Assembly (NCBI RefSeq): GCF_020829445.1
Contig: NZ_JAIVFV010000018.1
Coordinates: 1-64,000, forward strand
From: Nostoc sp. CHAB 5836
GTDB taxonomy: Bacteria; Cyanobacteriota; Cyanobacteriia; Cyanobacteriales; Nostocaceae
Length of the DNA: 64,000 nucleotides
Direction: 5' to 3'
Both the position numbers and the translations under genes were made by a program. Positions 27,064 to 34,814 of the stretch are shown here, piece after piece (the first letter of the stretch is position 1; the number at the start of each line of letters is the position of its first letter). The notes beneath the pieces are model-generated. The model was given only the letters and a program-made list of their open reading frames with translations. It was not told the origin of the DNA and searched no databases.

Positions 27064-27987
27064 TTAATCAGCTTTTCCCAAGGCGATCGCTACTGAACCT
27101 GTGACTACTAAACCCGCTCCTAATATTGCTATAAAACTGAACTTTTCTGCTGGTATTAAATAAGGTGCAATAACTGATAAAACGGCAACTGATATTAATG
27201 TTACAATGGGAGCTAAAGCTAATACTGCACTCACTCGTGATGCTTCCCAATGTTCTAATGATTCAGCAAAAGCACCATAAGCAATTAGAGTATTTAACGC
27301 ACAAAAAACTAACGTTACCCAATGGAAACTATCAAGTATCAAAAGTGATTTTACTTTGGCTAGAGGAGTGAATAAGAAAGCACACCCTCCGTATATAATC
27401 AGCATGATACTAGGGGAAGATAAAGATTGTAATAACTGCTTTTGTGCCAAAGCATAAATAGCCCATACTATTGCTGCTAGCACAATCAAAACACTACCTA
27501 ATATATATGTGCCATGCGCTGTAATTAAATTTGTTAGTTGTTCATGAAAAAATAAAACATAACCGCAAATCATTACACTTACACCAATCCATTGAGACAA
27601 CCTGTAACGTTCTTTAAAAATCACTAACCCTCCGAAACCTAATAAAAGGGTAGATAATTGAATAAGAACTTCAGCGTTAGCAGGTGATGTTAGTGCTAAA
27701 CCTTGCATAAATAAAAAGTAATTAATCCCTAAGAAAAGTGTAGCGATCGCTAATAATTTCCCAGAAGCACAACGTAATTGTTCTAACCTTGGTAGTTTAC
27801 CGCGTATTCCTAAATACACAGCAAGCAGTATAAATGATACCAAAAAGCGAAACCAAATAACAGTATATACATCAAGTACTTGCAGAGTTATTATCAGAGC
27901 AATAGGTAGAATTCCCCACAATAAGACGGTCAATAGCGATAATGCTAGCCCTAAGCGCCAGCGACCAGAACTTTGATGTAGTGACAT
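27064..27987 (-). CDS. DMT-superfamily (EamA) transporter
   Basis: This 307-residue protein has about ten hydrophobic helices in two EamA halves. Helix one is LALSLLTVLLWGILPIALII; the first repeat ends at FGGLVIFKERYRLSQWIGVS; the second holds IVWAIYALAQKQLL and later LSVIAPYLIPAEKFSFIAI. These proteins move amino acids, nucleotide sugars or other metabolites, usually outward, and the substrate is not predictable here. It is divergent from the peroxidase-like gene at 28205, with 217 bases between starts. Confidence 0.9.
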   Translation of the reverse strand: MSLHQSSGRWRLGLALSLLTVLLWGILPIALIITLQVLDVYTVIWFRFLVSFILLAVYLGIRGKLPRLEQLRCASGKLLAIATLFLGINYFLFMQGLALTSPANAEVLIQLSTLLLGFGGLVIFKERYRLSQWIGVSVMICGYVLFFHEQLTNLITAHGTYILGSVLIVLAAIVWAIYALAQKQLLQSLSSPSIMLIIYGGCAFLFTPLAKVKSLLILDSFHWVTLVFCALNTLIAYGAFAESLEHWEASRVSAVLALAPIVTLISVAVLSVIAPYLIPAEKFSFIAILGAGLVVTGSVAIALGKAD

Positions 27988-28204
27988 TCAAATACCCTAC
28001 TCAATGTAGGGCTGATAATAAGCTAAAGGACAGCTAATTTGCATATCTAAAATTTTATCAAACTCTTATTAAAAAAAATGTTGGTAATGTGGCGTTTTTT
28101 GTTCGCATAAAATTCGTAACACATAATTACTTTACATGAATCTTAAATTTAAAGCTTCCTCGTAGGTGTATAATTTCTTAGCTGTGATTTTATGAGAAAA
28201 AATT

Positions 28205-30460
28205 ATGGGGATTATACCCATAATAAGCTTAGTAGTGTTGATTACTAGCTTATTAATTTACTTGCTACTGACCTCAAAGGGTCGATTTTTGCTGAAATCT
28301 TTGGTGACAAAAATAAAGCGCCAAGAGTGGAGATTCAAAACTGGCAAGCTGAACCGCCTGAAATCAAAATTTTCAAAGACTATCACAATTGCTGCCATTA
28401 TTCTGGCAGCAGTAATAGCTGGAAATAGTGTATCTGCGCAGGTTACGGGGTTGCCAGCTTCGCTCAAGAGTGTATCAGTTCCAGAGCCTGACAATCTTGG
28501 AGACTTCGTACAAGACAAAGTAGCCGCCATCAAGTTAGGAAAGACTCTTTTTTGGGATATACAGGTTGGAAGCGACGGACTGACTTCCTGTGCTACTTGT
28601 CACTTCCATGCTGGAGCCGACAATAGATCCAAAAATCAGATTGCTCCTGGGCTTTTGCGGATTAACGCTGATCGTACAGAAAATCCAGATACAATTTTTA
28701 ATGTAGGCGGCGCACCAAACTACCAGCTAAGACAAAAAGATTTTCCCTTTCACAAGTTGTCAGACCCAAATGATTCTACGACTGTTGTGTCTGACAGTAA
28801 CGATGTTAGTTCCTCTCAGGGAGTCGCCAATGCAAAGTTTATTGATGTTAAACCTGGTAGTGCGGAGGACGAAGTAAAAACCGAGCCAGATCAGGTGTTT
28901 AACGTGGGAGGTACGAATGTGCGCCGCGTCCAGCCGCGTAACACACCAACCGTAATTAATGCTGCATTCAACTTCCGCAACTTCTGGGATGGAAGGGCGC
29001 AGGATATCTTTAATGGGGTGAATCCCTTTGGTTTAAGAGACCCTAACGCTCTTGTGGTGAAAGCAGAAATACCAAATCAGCTGAAATTTGTCAAAGTCAG
29101 CCTGAATAATGCGTCTTTGGCTTCTCAGGCGGTCGGGCCGCCACTCAGTTCCTTCGAGTCGTCTGCTGATGGTCGGACTTTTCAAGAAATTGGTGATAAG
29201 TTTGGGCGAATTGACAGCAAAAAAGCTCTCACTGGAATACTGCAAGAGATTCAGTCTCGGCCGCCACTCAGTTCTATTATTAGAGAAATTAATGATAAGC
29301 TCAGGCAGCAAATTAACGAGAGAAAACCTCTCGGCCCAGTGCTGCAAGATATTCTGTCCATTAGGGGTACAAAGCTTCCCCGAATACTGTCGCAAAAGTT
29401 ATCTCGCCTCAGACCACTAGGCAAACAGCTTGTGCATCCACAAGACAGCGTTTTAGGTGCAGATAGTAGATGGCCCAACCCCGGACTGAACAATACAACC
29501 TACGAGCAGTTAGTTAAAGATGCCTTCAAGCCTGAGTGGTGGAGGTCGACTCGACTCATTCAAGTTGATGGTGAAGGTAGACGGACTTTTGTCAACATCC
29601 CTGATAACTCTTCCCAAACCGATGAGTACACGCTGTTGGATTACAACTTCTCGCTATTCTTTGGGCTTGCAATTCAGTTATATGAGTCTACACTCATTGC
29701 CGACGATACGCCTTACGATCGCTTCTTGGAAGGAAACACCCGCGCTCTAACCCAGCAGCAGCAACGAGGCAAACAACTATTCGAGACCAAAGCTGCCTGC
29801 ATCTTCTGCCATAGTGGGTTGGAACTCACCAGCGCCTCCGTTAGCAATGTCAAGAACCAAAGACTCAGAGCCACCACCAGCACTCCCAAAACCGTCTCGG
29901 ACAGAAGTTTCTTCAATATCGGCGTTAGACCCACTCTAGAAGACACTGGTGTTGGTGGTCAAGACCCATTTGGCAACCCGCTTTCTGAGTCGCGGGTAGC
30001 TGCTTTAGGGAAATTCCCACTACTTCTCGGTTCAAGCCCCAATGTTACAGTTAACTCCAATGACACAGTAGTTGCGGACGGCAACTTTAAGACTCCTGGA
30101 TTACGCAACATAGAACTCACTGCCCCTTACTTCCACAATGGTGGCTATTTGACTTTGCCGCAAGTGGTGGATTTCTACAATCGTGGTGGAGATTTCCGCG
30201 ACCAAGGCGTTCTCCGCCCATTGGGACTAACGGAAACTGAAAAAGAAGACTTGGTGGCTTTCCTGAAAGGACTCACTGATGAGCGAGTTCGCTTTGATAA
30301 AGCGCCCTTTGACCACCCGCAACTGTTTGTTCCTAATGGACATCCAGGTAGCACTACCTCTGTGATCAATGATGGTACTGGCAAAGCTACAGATACCTTA
30401 CTGGAAATTCCTGCTGTTGGTAGGAATGGTGGTACTGGTACTCCAAATTTCTTGAACTAA
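28205..30460 (+). CDS. Di-haem cytochrome c peroxidase-like protein (MauG/CCP family)
   Basis: Two c-type haem sites are visible: CATCH near residue 129 and CIFCH near residue 532. The family context includes LGKTLFWDIQVGSDGLTSC and TPTVINAAFNFRNFWDGRAQ around the first haem, then FFNIGVRPTLEDTGVGGQDP and FKTPGLRNIELTAPYFHNG around the second. Two N-terminal hydrophobic segments indicate membrane anchoring or export to the periplasm or lumen. At 751 residues it is about twice a classical CCP. Much of the extra length is a helical insert at about 300-410 with repeating PPLSSxxxEI and PLGPVLQDI motifs. Likely roles are peroxide reduction or oxidative protein modification. An intrinsic terminator follows. 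Confidence 0.9.
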   Translation: MGIIPIISLVVLITSLLIYLLLTSKGRFLLKSLVTKIKRQEWRFKTGKLNRLKSKFSKTITIAAIILAAVIAGNSVSAQVTGLPASLKSVSVPEPDNLGDFVQDKVAAIKLGKTLFWDIQVGSDGLTSCATCHFHAGADNRSKNQIAPGLLRINADRTENPDTIFNVGGAPNYQLRQKDFPFHKLSDPNDSTTVVSDSNDVSSSQGVANAKFIDVKPGSAEDEVKTEPDQVFNVGGTNVRRVQPRNTPTVINAAFNFRNFWDGRAQDIFNGVNPFGLRDPNALVVKAEIPNQLKFVKVSLNNASLASQAVGPPLSSFESSADGRTFQEIGDKFGRIDSKKALTGILQEIQSRPPLSSIIREINDKLRQQINERKPLGPVLQDILSIRGTKLPRILSQKLSRLRPLGKQLVHPQDSVLGADSRWPNPGLNNTTYEQLVKDAFKPEWWRSTRLIQVDGEGRRTFVNIPDNSSQTDEYTLLDYNFSLFFGLAIQLYESTLIADDTPYDRFLEGNTRALTQQQQRGKQLFETKAACIFCHSGLELTSASVSNVKNQRLRATTSTPKTVSDRSFFNIGVRPTLEDTGVGGQDPFGNPLSESRVAALGKFPLLLGSSPNVTVNSNDTVVADGNFKTPGLRNIELTAPYFHNGGYLTLPQVVDFYNRGGDFRDQGVLRPLGLTETEKEDLVAFLKGLTDERVRFDKAPFDHPQLFVPNGHPGSTTSVINDGTGKATDTLLEIPAVGRNGGTGTPNFLN

Positions 30461-30491
30461 AACCATTTCAGGAAATAGCTGATACATATAC

Positions 30492-30527
30492 AAAAATAGG
30501 GGCGTACATTTGTACGCCCCTATTTTT
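30492..30527 (+). terminator. Intrinsic terminator after the peroxidase-like gene
   Basis: It is a perfect 17-bp inverted repeat with a 2-base loop: AAAAATAGGGGCGTACA, TT, then the complement ending CCCCTATTTTT. It lies 31 bases after the stop. The symmetry means it could work on both strands. Confidence 0.9.
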
Positions 30528-30767
30528 GCGATTTCAGCAATTATGATAGTTAAGTAGGGCTTGCTGAAAAAGTTTTTTGGCGGGGGTAGGGAACTCTTAA
30601 CAGGGAACGGGGAACAGTTTCCCCCTATTGTTGACAATTTTTTGGAGTCCAAAAAATTGTCAATGCAAGGTTTTTAAGCCTTATAATCTGATTCTTTTGC
30701 ACTTTTTTCTTCACAAACGGCCTGAAAAGCTTATAAGATAAGAGTTTTAAAGCTATTCAGCAGACCC

Positions 30768-30899
30768 TAAGTAGAGCGACGCAAATAAAGCTAACTGGCT
30801 AAGGCTGTCATTTGTCATTTGTCCTTAGTCATTTATAAGGGTTTCAGGTGTATTTACGTTTCGTAATATAGTTTGATTTATTGTTGCCGACTTACTTAG
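30768..30899. repeat. TAAGTA-terminus element, copy 6 (type B)
   Basis: It runs from TAAGTAGAGCGACGCAAATA to GTTGCCGACTTACTTA. Type B differs from type A at the right-hand part (AATATAGTTTGATTTATTG instead of a CTTGAGTTTTTTCGCACC-like end). Confidence 0.87.
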
Positions 30900-30952
30900 G
30901 ATGAATTGACTAAGGAGTGCGATCGCTGGATGAGGCTTCTGTATTGCTAACT

Positions 30953-31057
30953 CAATACGGTTCACAAAAGGGCTGAAACTCTTTTTTTTACGAACCACAG
31001 AGGCGCAGAGAACACAGAGAGAAGGAGAAGGAGGAAATGCTTAACCCAAGTGTATTG
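30953..31057. mobile_element. CAATAC-family element with 10-bp target duplication
   Basis: This 105-bp element begins CAATACGGTTCACAAAAGGG and ends AACCCAAGTGTATTG. It is flanked by identical 10-mers ATTGCTAACT at 30943-30952 and 31058-31067. It carries no coding capacity, so it must be moved in trans if it is still active. Confidence 0.88.
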
Positions 31058-31183
31058 ATTGCTAACTGTGGTTTGGTTTAGGTAATTGTATAGTTCCAAA
31101 TCTCATAGTCAAATATAGTCAGACGTTTGAGATTTAGGTTTAAGCTATCCTAAATTCACGATGAACATCCTTTCTGCGATACG

Positions 31184-32362
31184 TTAAAAGAAATCAGCCA
31201 TCCAAGGCGAGACACCTGCAAATATTTGCGTAGCCGCTAAGATAGCCGTTTCTGTCCCATCCAGTTTTCGCGCTACTTGCAAATGGTAGGGGGTGAACAA
31301 ACTTGTATACAATGGGGCCAATTCCCGGATATCTAACTGCAACTCACCCCTTCCACCTCTGGTAACTTCACCACGTCCATTGGCAACAGAAAGAATAAAT
31401 TTACCATTATTTCCAGTTAGCAAATTATCTTGAATTTCTAAGTGCAGTTCAGCTTGGATACCTGCTGGATAGCCCCGGGCCTCCAGCGCCTTGACTACAT
31501 CTACCACCCGCAGCAACCAGCGAAACTCACGCCATATCTTGGCAGTTTGCTCTGGTAGCAGCAATGTCAGAGAATCAATCGCAGAACTCTTCCATCGCAC
31601 CTGGTGAATTTGAGAGCGATGATTTGCTAGAAAAGACCAGAAAGTTTGTGCAGCAGCAACTGTGCGAAGTACCCAATCTTTCACCCAGAGGATTTCACCA
31701 TCGTCTGTTCGCTCTTGAGTGAAGATGATGTACCCTTGGGGTTGCTCTTTAATCCCAATAAAATAGGCATAGACTGTTTCCTTCTGATCTGGTTGGATTA
31801 AACGCTCCCAGATTGCTGGATGTCTGTCTAAATACCCATGCGTTAGTCTCGCCTGCTGCTGATATAGTTCATGAAAGACTTGATGATTGATGCTCACTAC
31901 TGGTTCCAAAGGTAGGGGTTGCTCTCGCACCTGAATATTCCTGGTCGCAACTTCCCAAATACACCAACTACCCCCCTGTTCATACCCGACTTTTCGGTAC
32001 AAGCTTTGAACGGCGGGATAAAGAGCAGAGATTGCTACGCCCCTAGCATAAAGTTCTTTGAGAGTCTGCTGCATGAGAGCGATCGCTGCCCCCGAACCAC
32101 GATATTCTGGAGCAATGCCGACTGCGGCTATTCCTGTCATTGGTACACGCACACCACCCCACCACTGACCCATATCCAGAGTTGCCAATCCACCAACTAA
32201 TTGCTCCAATCCCCGAATAATCCGGAAATTTTCTATGCCAATCAGATTGATGTAAACTTCCTCGCCACCAAGTGCGCTGATAAAACACTGCTCAAGGATA
32301 TACGCGATCTGCTGAATATCTTGTGGATGGGCAAGAGTGCTGTATTGAAATTGAGCTGTCAT
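31184..32362 (-). CDS. Eis-like GNAT N-acetyltransferase
   Basis: This 392-residue protein has the three-part Eis organisation. The N-terminal GNAT domain has the acetyl-CoA motif VGIAPEYRGSGAAIALMQQT and a second GNAT half. The C-terminal SCP2-like domain ends with a free carboxylate at HPWMADFF-like residues (here SPWMADFF), which acts in catalysis in Eis enzymes. Eis-type enzymes acetylate amines of aminoglycosides, polyamines or protein lysines. The natural acceptor in cyanobacteria is not known. It is monocistronic. Confidence 0.85.
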   Translation of the reverse strand: MTAQFQYSTLAHPQDIQQIAYILEQCFISALGGEEVYINLIGIENFRIIRGLEQLVGGLATLDMGQWWGGVRVPMTGIAAVGIAPEYRGSGAAIALMQQTLKELYARGVAISALYPAVQSLYRKVGYEQGGSWCIWEVATRNIQVREQPLPLEPVVSINHQVFHELYQQQARLTHGYLDRHPAIWERLIQPDQKETVYAYFIGIKEQPQGYIIFTQERTDDGEILWVKDWVLRTVAAAQTFWSFLANHRSQIHQVRWKSSAIDSLTLLLPEQTAKIWREFRWLLRVVDVVKALEARGYPAGIQAELHLEIQDNLLTGNNGKFILSVANGRGEVTRGGRGELQLDIRELAPLYTSLFTPYHLQVARKLDGTETAILAATQIFAGVSPWMADFF

Positions 32363-32590
32363 CTCTCATACCATTAGGAGTGCAAAACCACAATCATACT
32401 ACAGCAGACGTTGCCCCAATGCTTGACCAATTAGCTGAAAAATGGGGACTGGGTACTAATCCCTAGTAGTTTGTCAAGCTAGTTTTTAGTGTTTGTAGTA
32501 AGCACTTCAGTGCTTAGAAAATAAGGACTAAAGTACTGACTACGAACTTATTTACCTATCGGTTGCTCTTAACAAATCACTTATAAAAAT

Positions 32591-32908
32591 ATGTCTATAA
32601 GTTGGATTTACCTCATCCTAGCAATCCTTTTTGAGGTTTCAGGCACAACTTGCATGAAGTTATCGCAGGGATTTACTCAAATAGTTCCTTCGGTATTAAT
32701 ATTTGTTTTCTATGGACTTTGTTTTACTTGTTTGACCTTTGCTCTCAAGAGGCTTGAAGTGAGTGTGGCTTATTCTGTCTGGGCTGGATTGGGAACTATC
32801 CTAATTGCTATTATTGGTATTATTTGGTTTCGTGAATCTGCCACATTCATCAAACTTTTGTCAATCGCCTTAATAATCATCGGGGTAATTGGCATAAATG
32901 CAAGTTGA
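32591..32908 (+). CDS. Small multidrug resistance (SMR/EmrE-like) transporter
   Basis: This 105-residue protein has four membrane helices. The first helix carries the essential Glu of SMR proteins in AILFEVSGTTCMKLSQGF (about residue 14). Helix three has VAYSVWAGLGT, a family signature, and helix four ends IALIIIGVIGINAS. It would export cationic drugs, guanidinium-like compounds or polyols by proton antiport as a dimer. A single gene suggests a homodimer. Confidence 0.93.
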   Translation: MSISWIYLILAILFEVSGTTCMKLSQGFTQIVPSVLIFVFYGLCFTCLTFALKRLEVSVAYSVWAGLGTILIAIIGIIWFRESATFIKLLSIALIIIGVIGINAS

Positions 32909-32933
32909 TGGGGGATAAGAATTAGGCGGGAAA

Positions 32934-33045
32934 TAATTTTATTTGCGATTGCGGCATAAAGCATATAGAAAATCACAAAGTTGAAGAATACCCATATCAA
33001 CGTGTGAATGACTTTAATTAGCGTCAATTTTGTTTGATTTTCCAT
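32934..33045 (-). pseudogene. N-terminal fragment of a small membrane protein
   Basis: From the ATG at 33043-33045 the frame reads MENQTKLTLIKVIHTLIWVF followed by FNFVIFYMLYAAIANKI, which I recognise as the start of a conserved bacterial two-to-three-helix membrane protein of unknown function. After about 37 residues the resemblance stops, and the frame runs on antisense through the SMR gene's 3' part. I read it as a truncated relic. The rest of the 32909-33352 spacer holds nothing else recognisable. Confidence 0.45.
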
Positions 33046-33352
33046 ACTGGTATTAGTGTGACGGATGGTTGTTCTATTTTCTGAATAAATTGATTGAATA
33101 CGATAGAAAACTTAACGGTTGATGTATGGGTGAAACTTTATTGACCGTTACAGTATGCACTTTGAGCAAGTCAAAATCTTTGGATAGCTGAGAATAAGTT
33201 TCACCACAGTGTCAAGCTTATGTTGGAACGTTCGGTATTATGAAGTGCGATTTGCCACAGACAACGCTACGCGAACACCCGATTTTGTCAAGAATGCCAA
33301 AAATTGATCGCAGGTATAATAACAGAGATAGCCAGAAATCAGATTTAAAGTT

Positions 33353-33916
33353 ATGCGATCGCCGATTCCCGTTTTTTCGGTTGCCGAATATTTAGAAGCA
33401 GAAACTAAAAGCGAACTCCGCCATGAGTATTTGGGTGGTCAAATTTTTGCGATGGCGGGGGGCAGTAAGGCGCACAATATCATTACCTTAAATATTGCCA
33501 GTCGGTTACGTTCTCAATTGCGGGGTGGAGCTTGCAATGTGTTTATGTCAGATATGAAAGTCAAGTTAAGCGCTGCTAATCAAAATCAGATCATATTTTA
33601 CTATCCTGATGTAGTAGTTACTTGTAGCTCTGAGGATCGAGATAACTATTTTGTGAATTATCCTTGTGTGATTTTTGAGGTATTATCACCAAGTACCGAG
33701 GTTAGCGATCGCCGCGAAAAGTTGGTTAATTATCAGACTATTGGTAGTTTGCAGGAGTATGTTTTAGTTTTGCAAGATGAGATAAAAGTGGAAGTTTATC
33801 GTCAAGATTTGCAAGGAAATTGGACAAAGGAGATTTTGGGAAGTGAAGATAAATTGGTTTTAAATTCGGTCAATTTATCGCTAACGATGACAGATATCTA
33901 TGAGGATATTTTTTGA
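33353..33916 (+). CDS. Uma2-family putative endonuclease (DUF820)
   Basis: This 187-residue PD-(D/E)XK-fold protein belongs to the family that is massively expanded in cyanobacteria. The order of motifs is FSVAEYLEAETKSELRHEYLGG (Glu and Tyr region), HNIITLNIASRLRSQL, YYPDVVVTC (catalytic Asp), then VIFEVLSPSTEVSDRREKL (Glu-x-Leu-Ser-Pro) and YQTIGSLQEYVLV. All putative active-site residues are present. The biological role is unclear; links with mobile elements and toxin-antitoxin-like loci are common. Confidence 0.9.
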   Translation: MRSPIPVFSVAEYLEAETKSELRHEYLGGQIFAMAGGSKAHNIITLNIASRLRSQLRGGACNVFMSDMKVKLSAANQNQIIFYYPDVVVTCSSEDRDNYFVNYPCVIFEVLSPSTEVSDRREKLVNYQTIGSLQEYVLVLQDEIKVEVYRQDLQGNWTKEILGSEDKLVLNSVNLSLTMTDIYEDIF

Positions 33917-34005
33917 TTTTGAGACTGATTCAGTGATTCGTTATAATATTAGACGATAAACTTTGCTAAAGAGGATGAATGAACAAGTCTAATTTATTAC
34001 TAACC

Positions 34006-34123
34006 GGGCGACTAGAAGTCGCGGCTACACAAACAAAACCTGCCTACGCAGGTTAAAAACCTTAATTTTCTCTTAGTCCACGGAGGTGGACTTTGTTTGT
34101 GTAGTAGCGAATTCTATTCGCCC
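34006..34123. repeat. 118-bp element with about 32-bp imperfect terminal inverted repeats
   Basis: The left end GGGCGACTAGAAGTCGCGGC continues to CTACACAAACAAA. The reverse complement of the right end is GGGCGAATAGAATTCGCTAC then TACACAAACAAAG. The centre contains CCTGCCTACGCAGG. The TTCGCGGCTAYACAAACAAA core also occurs at about 53880 and 55230, and in part near 40380. The rest of the 33917-34348 spacer shows no gene. Confidence 0.75.
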
Positions 34124-34348
34124 CTTTATAAGGCAACCGGATTTTCTTGTTTCCTCCCTTTATAAGGGGGGATTAAGGGGGGTAATAATTCGATTAAAAT
34201 CACAACTTACCACTTTTAAAACATCCTCTCAGGTTTTCCTGTTCCTTGTGTGGGATCTCCTTTTTGCATTTATTTGATAATATTAAACAATTTTTTGTGA
34301 ATAATTTTATTAGTTTCTCTTAAATATTCATACGTTTGCAGAGTGTCC

Positions 34349-34567
34349 TCATGAAATACGATTGATCGCATGATGCTTCTGTTTGTGGGTTTCGATTAGT
34401 AATTGAATTTGTGCAATCAGTTCTGGATTGTTTAGAATGTAGTCGAAATCAATCGAATGGATTGGTTGGTTAGGGTGTGATTTTTGGGAATTATGCTTGA
34501 ACTGACTGATCTGTTGCATTAGATGCGAGTTGCCCAAGACATATTCGGTTTCTTGATGGTTATCCAT
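34349..34567 (-). CDS. Hypothetical 72-residue protein
   Basis: It has an acidic start MDNHQETEYVLGNSHLMQQI and a His/Lys-rich end, with a middle SIDFDYILNNPELIAQIQLL that looks helical. The TEYVLGNSHLM start is loosely like small antitoxin-type proteins of cyanobacteria, but I do not recognise the family with confidence. No toxin partner is adjacent. It lies 250 bases from the divergent ROCO operon. Confidence 0.45.
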   Translation of the reverse strand: MDNHQETEYVLGNSHLMQQISQFKHNSQKSHPNQPIHSIDFDYILNNPELIAQIQLLIETHKQKHHAINRIS

Positions 34568-34814
34568 AAGGTTTAGTAGATTTTATAGACTACGTTCATG
34601 TTTCTACCATATCTGATAATTCCTTGAAGAACGATCGCCTTTTCCCATCATCTCAAGGCGCGTTGGCGTAGCCCGCCGCAGGTATCGCCTAAATCCGCAA
34701 TATCTCAAACAGCGAACTGACAGATCGCCAAAAAATGATGGTCTAGCATTTTCCCTAATCAGTTAAGATCATATTCATCAATATTCTTGCCTTTTTACCC
34801 TTTTCCTTGGAATT

